Assembly (NCBI GenBank): GCA_946061515.1
Contig: CAMGRL010000001.1
Span: 1 to 64,000 of the forward strand
Direction of reading: 5' to 3'
Length of the DNA: 64,000 bases
Origin: an uncultured Clostridia bacterium
GTDB taxonomy: Bacteria; Bacillota; Clostridia; Oscillospirales; Oscillospiraceae
Shown: positions 18,174-26,212 of the stretch, in pieces
Position numbering within the stretch: position 1 is the first letter of the stretch
Layout of the letters: every line of letters begins with the position of its first letter
Made by a program: the position numbers and the translations under genes
Notes under the pieces: generated by a model
What the model saw: the letters and a program-made list of their open reading frames with translations, nothing else
Databases searched by the model: none
What the model was told of the DNA's origin: nothing

Positions 18174-18659
18174 CTCCGGCCGCCGGGCGGCCTGAAAAGG
18201 CGTTATAGGGGCCGCCCTGTGTGGCGGTCCGCGTAAAGGCGCCCCATTAGGGGGAGCTGTCAGCCGTGGCTGACTGAGGAGGGTACTGCCGCGGATTCAA
18301 CTTCCGACAAGCCCCCCCTACCGTCATTTGCTGCGCAAATGCCACCTCCCCCTCCAGGGGGAGGCTTGAAGGGTGCGCGGCAAATGGAGGGGAAACGAGG
18401 CCCGGAGGCCGGATGAGATAGCCTTCCCGGGAAGGAAAGCCCCGCCCCTACGGTTTTGCACCAGACTGCCGGTGATGTTGTAGGGGCGACCCTTGCGACG
18501 CAGGGACGGTCGCCCGTAAAAAAAGGCTCCCCTTGTCAGGGGAGCTGTCAGCCGTGGCTGACTGAGGGGTAGTCAAAGGCAGAAGTAATCGTGAAAAGTG
18601 AATTAGTACGGGATCCTTCGTCGCTTCGTTCTTCAGGATGACAGTGTTTTTTCTGTGTT
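18174..18659. repeat. Gene-free gap packed with interspersed repeats
   Basis: No credible gene was found here. It holds two direct copies of a 29-bp repeat (18251-18279 and 18539-18567, beginning GGGGAGCTGTCAGCC). It also has one copy of a ~53-bp repeat (18436-18488) that recurs inverted at 28677-28726, and a TCATCCTGA-type repeat at 18611-18645 near the tdk end. Several segments are self-complementary. The pattern is of short non-autonomous interspersed elements accumulated between convergent genes. Confidence 0.75.
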
Positions 18660-19241
18660 TTATGCCTTTTCCTGTTCCACGATTTTCTGCTTCCAGCATT
18701 TATGGCACATGGCCACATAGCTGTCGTTGCCGCCAAGAAGCACCTGGTCGCCCTGGGTGATGATGCGGCCCTGCTGGTCGATTCTGGCGTTCACCGTGGC
18801 CTTCCGGCCGCAGGCACAGACGGTCTTGACCTCCGTGATGGAGTCGGCAAGCTCCATCAGCCGCCGGGCGCCGGGGAAAAAGTGGGTCAGAAAATCCGTG
18901 CGCAGGCCGAAGCACAGTACCGGCAGATCCTCCGTGTCCACAAGATAGCGGAGCTGGTCGATCTGCTCCGGGGTGAAAAACTGGGCCTCGTCGGCAATAA
19001 TTACGTCGTGCTTGCCCTCCCGGCGGTACTCTTCACAAATGTCCTGCTCCGGGGTGATGACCCTGGCCCGGCGCTCAAGCCCGATACGGCTGCGGATGAT
19101 ATCCGCCCCGTCTCTGGTGTCGGTGCTGGGCTTGATGAGCCAGACGCTCATGCCCAGCTCCTCGTAGTTGAACTGGGTGATCAGCGCCTGGGCGGATTTG
19201 GAAGAGCCCATGGCCCCATATTTGAAGTACAGCTTTGCCAT
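18660..19241 (-). CDS. tdk: Thymidine kinase
   Basis: Tdk phosphorylates thymidine (and deoxyuridine) for salvage. The N-terminal P-loop is YGAMGSSKSAQAL. The DE motif is IIADEAQFF, and the lasso region contains structural zinc ligands in CACGRKATVNARI and CHKCWKQK. The length of 193 aa is normal for the type II enzyme. It begins 17 nt after the udk stop, so the two salvage kinases form an operon driven by the promoter at 19917-19945. Confidence 0.96.
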   Translation of the reverse strand: MAKLYFKYGAMGSSKSAQALITQFNYEELGMSVWLIKPSTDTRDGADIIRSRIGLERRARVITPEQDICEEYRREGKHDVIIADEAQFFTPEQIDQLRYLVDTEDLPVLCFGLRTDFLTHFFPGARRLMELADSITEVKTVCACGRKATVNARIDQQGRIITQGDQVLLGGNDSYVAMCHKCWKQKIVEQEKA

Positions 19242-19258
19242 ATTTTACAGGTTTCCTT

Positions 19259-19879
19259 TCAGTTCTTTTCCAGATGGGCCCGGACCCGCTCCATCACCAT
19301 GTCCAGCGCCACCTGGTTGTGGCCGCCCTCGGGGATGATGATGTCCGCATTGCGCTTGCTGGGCTCCACAAACTGCTCATGCATGGGCTTTACGGTGCTG
19401 AGATACTGATTGATGACCCCTTCCAGACTGCGGCCACGGTCCCGCACATCCCGGGTAATGCGGCGCAGAATACGCACGTCCGCGTCGGTGTCCACATAGA
19501 TCTTGATGTCCATCTGCTGGCAGAGCTCCCGGCTCTGGAAGATCAAAATCCCCTCCACCACGATCACCTTGGTGGGCTTTATGGTGATGGTCTTGTCCGT
19601 GCGGTCATGGATGGAGTAATCGTACACGGGGCAGGTGACGGCGCGTCCCTGCTTCAGTTCCTTGATGGCCTCCACCAGCATGTCCGTGTCAAAAGCGTTG
19701 GGGTGGTCGTAGTTGAGCTTGCTGCGCTGCTCAAAGGGCATGTCGTGGTGGGCCTTGTAGTAGTTGTCGTGGTAGATGACCGACACATTGCTGCCGAAGC
19801 GCTGCATCAGCTTTTTGGTGATGGTGGTTTTGCCGCTGCCGGTGCCGCCGGCGATACCGATTACCATTACATCGCTCAT
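19259..19879 (-). CDS. udk: Uridine kinase
   Basis: Udk phosphorylates uridine and cytidine with ATP or GTP. The Walker A motif GGTGSGKTTI starts near residue 11. The family segments YHDNYYKAHHDMPFEQR, NYDHPNAFDTD, VEGILIF and RITRDVRDRGRSLEGVINQYL are all present. The length of 206 aa is standard. It is the first gene of a two-gene pyrimidine salvage operon with tdk and is divergent from deoD. Confidence 0.96.
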   Translation of the reverse strand: MSDVMVIGIAGGTGSGKTTITKKLMQRFGSNVSVIYHDNYYKAHHDMPFEQRSKLNYDHPNAFDTDMLVEAIKELKQGRAVTCPVYDYSIHDRTDKTITIKPTKVIVVEGILIFQSRELCQQMDIKIYVDTDADVRILRRITRDVRDRGRSLEGVINQYLSTVKPMHEQFVEPSKRNADIIIPEGGHNQVALDMVMERVRAHLEKN

Positions 19880-19916
19880 ATCCTGTAATCCCCTGACATT
19901 TTAGTTTTTTCGTCTT

Positions 19917-19945
19917 AGTATAACATATCGTTCCGGCCGTTTCAA
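19917..19945 (-). promoter_or_regulatory. Promoter of udk-tdk
   Basis: TTGAAA and TATACT are separated by exactly 17 nt on the minus strand, about 40 nt upstream of udk. Its -35 lies one base from the -35 of the divergent deoD promoter. Confidence 0.8.
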
Positions 19946-19946
19946 T

Positions 19947-19975
19947 TTGACTTTTGCTTTTTCTCCTAATATAAT
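19947..19975 (+). promoter_or_regulatory. Promoter of deoD
   Basis: TTGACT and a perfect TATAAT are separated by 17 nt, ending 33 nt before the deoD ATG. AGGAGG lies between. Confidence 0.85.
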
Positions 19976-20008
19976 AGAAAAAAGAAATTATTTCAGGAGG
20001 CTGATACC

Positions 20009-20737
20009 ATGTCCGTTCCTACCCCCCATATTGCCGCGAAGAAAGAGAATATTGCAAAGACCGTGCTCATGCCCGGCGATCCCCTCCGCGCCAAATTCAT
20101 TGCGGAAAATTTCCTTACCGACCCGGTTCTGGTGAATAATGTCCGAGGCGTTCAGGGCCACACCGGCACCTGGAAAGGCGTCCCCGTCACTGTTATGGCC
20201 TCCGGCATGGGTATGCCGGCCATCGGCATATACAGCTGGGAGCTGTTCAACTTCTACGATGTGGACAACATCATTCGCATCGGCTCTGCCGGCGCCCTGA
20301 GCGACGAGCTAAAGCTGATGGACATCGTGGCCGGCCAGGGCGCCTGCACCAATTCCAACTACGGCGACCAGTTCGGCCTGCCCGGGACCTTTGCCCCCGT
20401 TGCGGATTTCGCGCTGCTCTCCGCCGCTGTGGAAGCGGGCCGTGAGCACGGCGTGGACATCAAGGTGGGCAACATCCTCTCCTCTGACAACTTCTATTAC
20501 GCCGAGGGCTCCAACTACTCCGACCTCTGGAAGCGCATGGGCGTTCTGGCGGTGGAGATGGAGGCGGCGGCTCTGTACATGAACGCGGCCTACGCCGGGA
20601 AGCGGGGTCTGTGTCTGTGCACCGTTTCCGACCATCTGTACCGGGATGAGGCCCTCTCTCCGGAGGACAGGCAGAACTCCTTTACCCAGATGATGGAAAT
20701 CGCCCTGGACACCGCCGTCAAGATGTCCAATCTGTAA
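20009..20737 (+). CDS. deoD: Purine-nucleoside phosphorylase, DeoD type
   Basis: DeoD cleaves purine (deoxy)nucleosides with phosphate to a base and (deoxy)ribose-1-phosphate. The motifs VLMPGDPLRAKFIAENFL, ASGMGMPAIGIYSWELF, RIGSAGAL and the C-terminal VEMEAAALYMNA are typical of the hexameric enzyme. The length of 242 aa is normal. An AGGAGG ribosome site precedes the ATG. It sits immediately upstream of a BMP-type nucleoside importer, so imported purine nucleosides would be its substrates. Confidence 0.97.
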   Translation: MSVPTPHIAAKKENIAKTVLMPGDPLRAKFIAENFLTDPVLVNNVRGVQGHTGTWKGVPVTVMASGMGMPAIGIYSWELFNFYDVDNIIRIGSAGALSDELKLMDIVAGQGACTNSNYGDQFGLPGTFAPVADFALLSAAVEAGREHGVDIKVGNILSSDNFYYAEGSNYSDLWKRMGVLAVEMEAAALYMNAAYAGKRGLCLCTVSDHLYRDEALSPEDRQNSFTQMMEIALDTAVKMSNL

Positions 20738-20776
20738 ATTTCTTTACTTATTTTTGTGATTTTACGCACATTCTTC

Positions 20777-20806
20777 TTGATTTGTAAAGCAGGGACATGC
20801 TATAAT
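20777..20806 (+). promoter_or_regulatory. Promoter of the BMP lipoprotein gene
   Basis: TTGATT and TATAAT are separated by 18 nt. The ~60-nt leader that follows contains a small hairpin (CGGCGTG/CACGCCG). No purine-riboswitch signature was seen. Confidence 0.7.
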
Positions 20807-20873
20807 GCCCATGCGGCGTGAAAAGCACGCCGGAAATTCTGTTGCAAAAAAATATTATTATGGAGGAAAAAAC

Positions 20874-22112
20874 ATGAAAAAGATTCTGGCACTTGTCATG
20901 GCTCTGTGCATGGTCTTTGCCCTCTGCGCCTGCGGCCAGTCCGCAGCTCCCGCTGAGAGCGCAGCTCCCGCTGAGGAGAGCGCCGCTCCTGCTGAAGAGA
21001 GCGCCGAGCCCGTCGCAGCCGAGTACAAGGTGGCAATGATCACCGACTACGGCGACATCACCGACCAGTCCTTTAACCAGACCACCTATGAGGCCTGCAA
21101 GGCATTCTGCGAGGAAAATTCCGTTGAGTTCAAGTACTACAAGCCCGCAGGCGACTCCACCGCTGAGCGTGTTGCTATGGTCGACGCCGCTGTGGCCGAT
21201 GGCTACAATGTCATCGTGATGCCCGGCTATGCATTTGGCGGAACTATCGTGGAAGCTGCGCCTCTCTATCCTGATGTGAAGTTTATTGCTTTGGACGTTG
21301 CAAAGGGAGACCTGCTTGAGGCTGGTGTTGCTGCTAAGGGCGAGTCCTACGACTACAATCCTGACAACTGGGTTCTCGAGGATTACGTTGACATGAGCAA
21401 TGTCTACTGCGCAATTTATCAGGAAGAGCTGTGCGGCTACATGGCCGGTTACGCAGCCGTGAAGCTGGGCTACACCAAGCTGGGCTTCCTGGGCGGCATG
21501 GCTGTTCCCGCTGTTGTCCGCTATGGCTACGGCTTTGTTCAGGGTGCTGACGCCGCTGCCGCTGAGCTGGGCGCAGATGTCTCCATCAACTACGCATACG
21601 GCAACCAGTTCTACGGAGATCCCGACATCACCGCAGCTATGGATACCTGGTATGCAGGTGGCACTGAGGTCGTCTTCGCTTGCGGCGGCGGTATCTACAC
21701 CTCCGCAGCTGAGGCTGCTGCCAAGGTCGACGGCAAGGTCATCGGCGTCGATGTCGACCAGGCTGCTATTATTGACAGCCTTCAGAATACTGAAGGTATG
21801 ACCGTTACCTCTGCAATGAAGGGTCTGTATCCCACTACATATGACACGCTGACCGATGTTGTCGTAAATGGCAACTGGGAAGCATATGTAGGCAAGATTG
21901 AGTCTCTGGGCCTCGTTTCCGGTGACGATCCCACCCTCAACTATGTCCAGATTCCTATGGAATCTACGCAGTGGTCCGACAGCTTCACCCAGGACGACTA
22001 CAAGGCTCTCGTCTCTGCAATGTTCAACGGTGAGATTGTCGTATCCAATGATATCAGTGCAGAGCCCGCAGTCACCACCGTGACCGTCGATTACCAGGGC
22101 AACATTAAGTAA
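20874..22112 (+). CDS. BMP-family nucleoside-binding lipoprotein of an ABC importer
   Basis: This is the substrate-binding lipoprotein of a nucleoside ABC transporter, of the Bmp/Med/NupN family. The signal peptide ends in lipobox LCAC (Cys20). A low-complexity AAPAESAAPAEE linker follows, then the two-lobe periplasmic-binding fold (VAMITDYGDITDQSFNQTTYE, VIVMPGYAFGG, GFLGGMAVPAVVRYGYGFVQGA). I start it at the ATG at 20874, 7 nt after GGAGG; an upstream in-frame ATG at 20805 would precede the signal peptide and lacks a ribosome site. Codon use is less GC-biased than the neighbours, as often in abundant proteins. Confidence 0.93.
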   Translation: MKKILALVMALCMVFALCACGQSAAPAESAAPAEESAAPAEESAEPVAAEYKVAMITDYGDITDQSFNQTTYEACKAFCEENSVEFKYYKPAGDSTAERVAMVDAAVADGYNVIVMPGYAFGGTIVEAAPLYPDVKFIALDVAKGDLLEAGVAAKGESYDYNPDNWVLEDYVDMSNVYCAIYQEELCGYMAGYAAVKLGYTKLGFLGGMAVPAVVRYGYGFVQGADAAAAELGADVSINYAYGNQFYGDPDITAAMDTWYAGGTEVVFACGGGIYTSAAEAAAKVDGKVIGVDVDQAAIIDSLQNTEGMTVTSAMKGLYPTTYDTLTDVVVNGNWEAYVGKIESLGLVSGDDPTLNYVQIPMESTQWSDSFTQDDYKALVSAMFNGEIVVSNDISAEPAVTTVTVDYQGNIK

Positions 22113-22131
22113 TTTCATCCCAGGCACTTGG

Positions 22132-22157
22132 AAGGACAGGCCGAAAGGCCTGTCCTT
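22132..22157 (+). repeat. First copy of a duplicated terminator hairpin
   Basis: The stem GGACAGGCC-GAAA-GGCCTGTCC lies 19 nt after the lipoprotein stop. An identical hairpin recurs at 22318-22340 with the T-run attached. Together they bracket the 160-nt structured element. Confidence 0.9.
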
Positions 22158-22317
22158 CAGACTGTAGACAAAGCTATCGGCAGTGTATAGAGTTGCATGG
22201 GGAGAGCGCCGAGAGGGGACGGGAGTCCCCTTTCGGCGTTCAATCTATGCTTATTCAGGCGTATTTTCGAATACGCCTGAATAAGTTTTCAAGGCGTCGA
22301 ACGATGTCGACGCCTTG
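22158..22317 (+). ncRNA. 160-nt structured element, copy 1, between duplicated terminator hairpins
   Basis: The sequence begins with a conserved single-stranded-looking block (CAGACTGTAGACAAAGCTAT onward). Three hairpins follow: 22207-22238 (with a GGGGAC/GTCCCC inner stem), 22250-22285 and 22290-22317 (11 perfect pairs). A second copy of exactly the same length lies inverted at 59817-59976. Stems 1 and 2 differ between copies by compensatory changes, so base pairing rather than sequence is conserved. It has no ORF. It separates the lipoprotein gene from the transporter ATPase gene. Calling it an RNA is inference; a DNA-level mobile element is the alternative. Confidence 0.7.
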
Positions 22318-22346
22318 AGGACAGGCCGAAAGGCCTGTCCTTTTTT
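22318..22346 (+). terminator. Terminator after the BMP lipoprotein gene (second hairpin copy)
   Basis: The stem AGGACAGGCC-GAAA-GGCCTGTCCT is followed by TTTTTT. It would reduce transcription from the lipoprotein gene into the transporter genes, which have their own promoter candidate. Confidence 0.85.
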
Positions 22347-22406
22347 GCGCCCAAGAAACCTTGGCCCGGTCCCCATGAAAAATCTTCCGAACAGCGTGAA
22401 AATTGT

Positions 22407-22435
22407 TTGTAATCCGGCGATAAATGGTGTAATAT
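22407..22435 (+). promoter_or_regulatory. Candidate promoter of the nucleoside transporter genes
   Basis: TTGTAA and TAATAT are separated by 17 nt, 35 nt upstream of the ATPase start. Confidence 0.5.
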
Positions 22436-22470
22436 AAATACATCTATTGTTTAAAGGGAGGTCGGTACGG

Positions 22471-24009
22471 TTGGAGAATCCATATGCAATTGAGATGCTT
22501 CACATTACCAAAAAATTTCCCGGTATCATCGCCAATGACGATATCACCCTGCAGCTGAAAAAAGGCGAAATTCATGCCCTGCTGGGTGAAAACGGCGCGG
22601 GCAAGTCCACCCTGATGAGCGTGCTTTTCGGCCTTTATCAGGCGGAGGAGGGCGTCATCAAAAAGGACGGCCGGGAGGTCCAGATCAAAAACCCCAACGA
22701 CGCCAACGACCTTGGCATAGGCATGGTGCACCAGCATTTCAAGCTGGTGGAGTGCTTTACCGTGCTGGACAACATCATTCTGGGCGTGGAGCCCAACAAG
22801 CACGGATTTTTGCAGAAGCAGGAGGCCCGGGAAAAGGTTCTTGCCCTGTCGGAGCGGTATGGACTGCATGTTGATCCGGACGCCCTGATCGAGGATATCA
22901 CCGTGGGCATGCAGCAGCGTACCGAGATCCTCAAAATGCTGTACCGCGACAATGAGATCCTTATTTTCGACGAGCCTACCGCCGTTCTGACCCCCCAGGA
23001 GATCGACGAGCTGATGCAGATCATGAAAAACCTCTCCGCCGAGGGAAAGAGCATTCTCTTTATCTCCCATAAGCTCAATGAGATCATGGAAGTCTCCGAC
23101 CGGGTAACGGTCCTTCGCAAAGGTAAGTACATAGGCACAGTGGAGACCGCAAAGACCAGCAAGGAGGAGCTGAGCCGCATGATGGTAGGCCGCGACGTGG
23201 AATTTGTGGTCGCCAAGGACGAGGCAAAGCCCGGCGATGTGGTGCTGGATGTGGAGGGCATCACGGTTGCCTCAAAAGTACACAGCAACAATGCGGTGAA
23301 AGACGTCAGCTTCCAGGTTCACGCCGGTGAGATCCTGTGTATTGCCGGTATCGACGGCAACGGCCAGACCGAGCTTGTCTACGGCATTACCGGGCTGGAG
23401 CCGCTGAAAGCCGGAAAGCTCACGCTCTGCGGACAAGATATCACCAAAGCGCCTATCCGCCGCCGATCTGTTATGGGCATGAGCCATATTCCCGAGGACC
23501 GGCATAAGCATGGCCTGGTTCTGGATTACTCCCTTGAATACAACATGGTGCTCCAGCGCTACTTTGAGCCGGAATTCACCAACAAGGCCGGCTTCCTGAA
23601 GCGGCCGCAGATTCGTAAGTACGCCGAGAAATTGATCGACCAGTACGACGTGCGTTCCGGCCAGGGTCCCATCACGGTGGCCCGCAGCATGTCCGGCGGC
23701 AACCAGCAGAAGGCCATTGTGGCCCGTGAGCTGGACAAGGATCCCAAGCTTCTGGTGGCCGTTCAGCCCACCCGAGGCCTGGATGTAGGCGCCATTGAGT
23801 ATATTCATAAACAGCTGGTGGCCCAGCGGGACGCCGGAGGCGCAGTGCTTCTGGTCTCCCTGGAGCTGGACGAGGTCATGAGCCTTTCCGACCGCATCCT
23901 TGTGATGTACGAGGGCGAGATCGTAGGCGAGCTTGACCCGAAAACCACCACCGTGGAAGAGCTTGGTCTGTACATGGCCGGCGCGAAGAGGAAGGAGGCC
24001 GCCCAATGA
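22471..24009 (+). CDS. Nucleoside ABC importer, tandem ATPase subunit (NupO/YufO-like)
   Basis: A double-NBD ATPase of the sugar/nucleoside importer class, 512 aa. NBD1 carries Walker [10 protein letters not shown] and Walker [14 protein letters not shown]2 carries a degenerate Walker A ([10 protein letters not shown]), signature MSGGNQQK and [10 protein letters not shown], as usual for this class. The start is taken as the TTG at 22471 because GGGAGG lies 9 nt upstream; a TTG at 22447 precedes that ribosome site. It overlaps the first permease by 4 nt. Confidence 0.93.
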   Translation: MENPYAIEMLHITKKFPGIIANDDITLQLKKGEIHALLGENGAGKSTLMSVLFGLYQAEEGVIKKDGREVQIKNPNDANDLGIGMVHQHFKLVECFTVLDNIILGVEPNKHGFLQKQEAREKVLALSERYGLHVDPDALIEDITVGMQQRTEILKMLYRDNEILIFDEPTAVLTPQEIDELMQIMKNLSAEGKSILFISHKLNEIMEVSDRVTVLRKGKYIGTVETAKTSKEELSRMMVGRDVEFVVAKDEAKPGDVVLDVEGITVASKVHSNNAVKDVSFQVHAGEILCIAGIDGNGQTELVYGITGLEPLKAGKLTLCGQDITKAPIRRRSVMGMSHIPEDRHKHGLVLDYSLEYNMVLQRYFEPEFTNKAGFLKRPQIRKYAEKLIDQYDVRSGQGPITVARSMSGGNQQKAIVARELDKDPKLLVAVQPTRGLDVGAIEYIHKQLVAQRDAGGAVLLVSLELDEVMSLSDRILVMYEGEIVGELDPKTTTVEELGLYMAGAKRKEAAQ

Positions 24010-25139
24010 AAAAGATCCTGAAAAACCAGGCGGTCCAGTCCCTGCTGGCTTCTCTGCTGTGCGTACTGGCGGGCCTGCTGATCGGCTATATCGTTCTGCT
24101 GTTCATTAACCCTGCCGGGGCTTGGGAGGCCATCGTCACCGTCGTCAAAAACTTCTTCTATTATCCCAGCAAGGCCGCTGTGGTCAAATATTTTGGCAAT
24201 ACTTTGGTTAAGACTGCACCGCTGCTGATGTGCGGCCTGTCTGTGCTCTTTGCCTATAAGGTGGGGCTGTTCAATATCGGCGCCGCCGGCCAGTATGTGG
24301 TGGGCGTGGCCGCCAGCCTTTATCTGGCGCTGGCTCTGCATATGCCCTGGTATGTGTGCCTGATTGCCGCAATGCTGGCAGGTGCGCTGCTGGGCGCCAT
24401 CTCCGGCCTGCTGAAGTCCTACTGCAACGTCAACGAGGTTATCTCCTGCATTATGCTCAACTGGATCAGTCTGTATGGCACCAATCTTCTGCTTAACAAT
24501 GTTAAGGAAACAGCAAGCCCGTATACCTTTAATCTTGTCAACGTGAATGCTTCTGCCCTTATTCCGTCTATGGGGCTGAGTAAGCTGTTTGCCGGCAACC
24601 GTTATGTTACAATCGCAATTCCCATAGCTGTCATTGTCGCGATTCTGGTATGGGTCATTCTGGAAAAGACCAAGTTCGGTTATGAGCTCCGCGCCACCGG
24701 TAACAATAAAAACGCAGCCAAATACTGCGGTATGAATGAAAAGCGGAATATCATCCTCACCATGATGATCTCCGGCGCGCTGGCAGGTCTGGGTGCGGCG
24801 CTGCTGTACCTGACCGGCTTTGAGCAGTGGCAGTGCAGCCAGTCCAGCGTCCCGGGTATGGGCTTCAACGGTATTGCCGCCGCCTTCCTGGGCGGCCTGA
24901 ACCCCATCGGCACCATCTTCTCCTCATACTTTATCCAGCATATTACCAATGGCGGCGCGTATGTGGACAAGAGCATGTACTGCGCACAGATATCCGACCT
25001 TATCTCTTCAATCATTATCTACCTCTGCGGCTTCGTGGCCTTCTTCAAGTACTTTATGAACTCCGCCATAGACCGGCGTGAAGCCAAAAAAGCCGAGAAG
25101 CTTGCCCGGGCCGAGACTGAGGAAGGAGGTCAGAAATAA
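24006..25139 (+). CDS. Nucleoside ABC importer permease 1 (NupP/YufP-like)
   Basis: A BPD_transp_2-type permease of 377 aa with about eight to ten membrane helices. Signature segments are [47 protein letters not shown] (cytoplasmic coupling loop) and [19 protein letters not shown]. It overlaps both the ATPase (4 nt) and the next permease (1 nt). Together these genes form a BMP-type nucleoside uptake system. Confidence 0.93.
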   Translation: MKKILKNQAVQSLLASLLCVLAGLLIGYIVLLFINPAGAWEAIVTVVKNFFYYPSKAAVVKYFGNTLVKTAPLLMCGLSVLFAYKVGLFNIGAAGQYVVGVAASLYLALALHMPWYVCLIAAMLAGALLGAISGLLKSYCNVNEVISCIMLNWISLYGTNLLLNNVKETASPYTFNLVNVNASALIPSMGLSKLFAGNRYVTIAIPIAVIVAILVWVILEKTKFGYELRATGNNKNAAKYCGMNEKRNIILTMMISGALAGLGAALLYLTGFEQWQCSQSSVPGMGFNGIAAAFLGGLNPIGTIFSSYFIQHITNGGAYVDKSMYCAQISDLISSIIIYLCGFVAFFKYFMNSAIDRREAKKAEKLARAETEEGGQK

Positions 25140-26080
25140 TGCTGCTTCTTATCCAGTATACCCTGATTTTCGCCTCTGTTCTGCTTCTGGTCGCGTTGGG
25201 CGGCTGCTTTTCCGAGCATTCCGGTGTAATCAACATCGGACTTGAGGGCATTATGGTTATGGGCGCTCTGGGCGGCGCGCTGGTCATGAAATACATGCCG
25301 GCAGGATCGCCCGCCGTGGTCATGATTTTTGCCACGCTGATCGGCGCTGTCCTTGTAGGCGTATTCTTCTCCTGCCTGCTGGCTGTGGCCTGTATCAATT
25401 TCAAGGCAGACCAGACCATCGTGGGTACAGCCATGAACCTGCTGGGCGTGGCTGCTGCCACGGTCATTGTCAAAGCAATCAACACCGCTGAGAATCCGGA
25501 CAACGTCTCCGCAACCATCCAGTACATCAGCCAGAAGAAGGCTTTCCTTCTGAATATCGGCAGCTTTGAGTTCAACTGGTTCATGGTCATTGCAGTCCTG
25601 GCCCTGATCTTTGCCTATGTCACCCTTTATAAGACCAAGTTTGGTCTCCGTCTCATGGCCTGTGGCGAGCATCCCCAGGCAGCGGACTCCGTGGGTATCA
25701 ACGTGTATAAAATGCGTTGGGCCGGCGTGCTCATCTCCGGCGTGCTGGGCGGCCTGGGCGGTATCTGCTACATTCTGGCCGGTGTGTCCGAGTGGAAGTT
25801 TGAAAACGGTGTGGCTGGCTTTGGCTTCCTGGCGCTGGCAGTCATGATCTTCGGCCAGTGGAAGCCCACCCGAATTGCCCTGGCGGCGCTGCTCTTCGGT
25901 ATGTTCCGCGCCCTGTCCAATGTCTATACCGGGTTCAGCTTTCTGACTGCGCTGAACATCCCCAGTACTGTTTACAATATGCTGCCCTATATCATCTCCC
26001 TTGTCGTGCTGGCCTTTACGTCCAAGAAGTCCCGGGCCCCCAAGGCCGAGGGTATACCTTACGATAAAGGCTCCCGCTGA
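25139..26080 (+). CDS. Nucleoside ABC importer permease 2 (NupQ/YufQ-like)
   Basis: The second permease is 313 aa with about eight membrane helices. Typical motifs are GCFSEHSGVINIGLEGIMVMGAL, FGLRLMACGEHPQAADSVGINV and GFGFLALAVMIFGQWKP. It pairs with the preceding permease to make the membrane channel. A terminator 16 nt after the stop ends the transporter operon. Confidence 0.93.
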   Translation: MLLLIQYTLIFASVLLLVALGGCFSEHSGVINIGLEGIMVMGALGGALVMKYMPAGSPAVVMIFATLIGAVLVGVFFSCLLAVACINFKADQTIVGTAMNLLGVAAATVIVKAINTAENPDNVSATIQYISQKKAFLLNIGSFEFNWFMVIAVLALIFAYVTLYKTKFGLRLMACGEHPQAADSVGINVYKMRWAGVLISGVLGGLGGICYILAGVSEWKFENGVAGFGFLALAVMIFGQWKPTRIALAALLFGMFRALSNVYTGFSFLTALNIPSTVYNMLPYIISLVVLAFTSKKSRAPKAEGIPYDKGSR

Positions 26081-26095
26081 GCCTTACATGCATAG

Positions 26096-26134
26096 ATACC
26101 GGAGATACGGCTTGCCCGCATCTCCGGTATTTTT
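26096..26134 (+). terminator. Terminator after the nucleoside transporter
   Basis: The stem ATACCGGAGAT/ATCTCCGGTAT is followed by TTTTT. Confidence 0.88.
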
Positions 26135-26155
26135 ACATTATTTATATTTGTCGAC

Positions 26156-26183
26156 TTGACTTTCCACAAATATGGCATACAAT
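26156..26183 (+). promoter_or_regulatory. Promoter of psuG
   Basis: TTGACT and TACAAT are separated by 16 nt, 29 nt upstream of the ATG. Confidence 0.7.
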
Positions 26184-26212
26184 ATCCATGCTATCAAACA
26201 CAGGAGGTTCGT

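Noticed and set aside
18174-18659. CRISPR array in the repeat-rich gap
   Set aside because: The repeats are few, unevenly spaced and separated by non-unique GC-rich sequence. No cas genes are near.
20738-20873. Purine or pseudouridine riboswitch upstream of the BMP lipoprotein gene
   Set aside because: The transcribed leader is about 60 nt with one small hairpin. No purine-riboswitch junction sequences were found.
20748-22127. 459-codon minus-strand open frame opposite the BMP lipoprotein
   Set aside because: It overlaps the whole lipoprotein gene, which has a signal peptide, ribosome site and promoter. The antisense frame has none of these.
22132-22346. Group II intron or IS200/IS605-type insertion
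   Set aside because: The core is only 160 nt. It has no ORF, no intron domain V-like sequence and no recognised IS ends.
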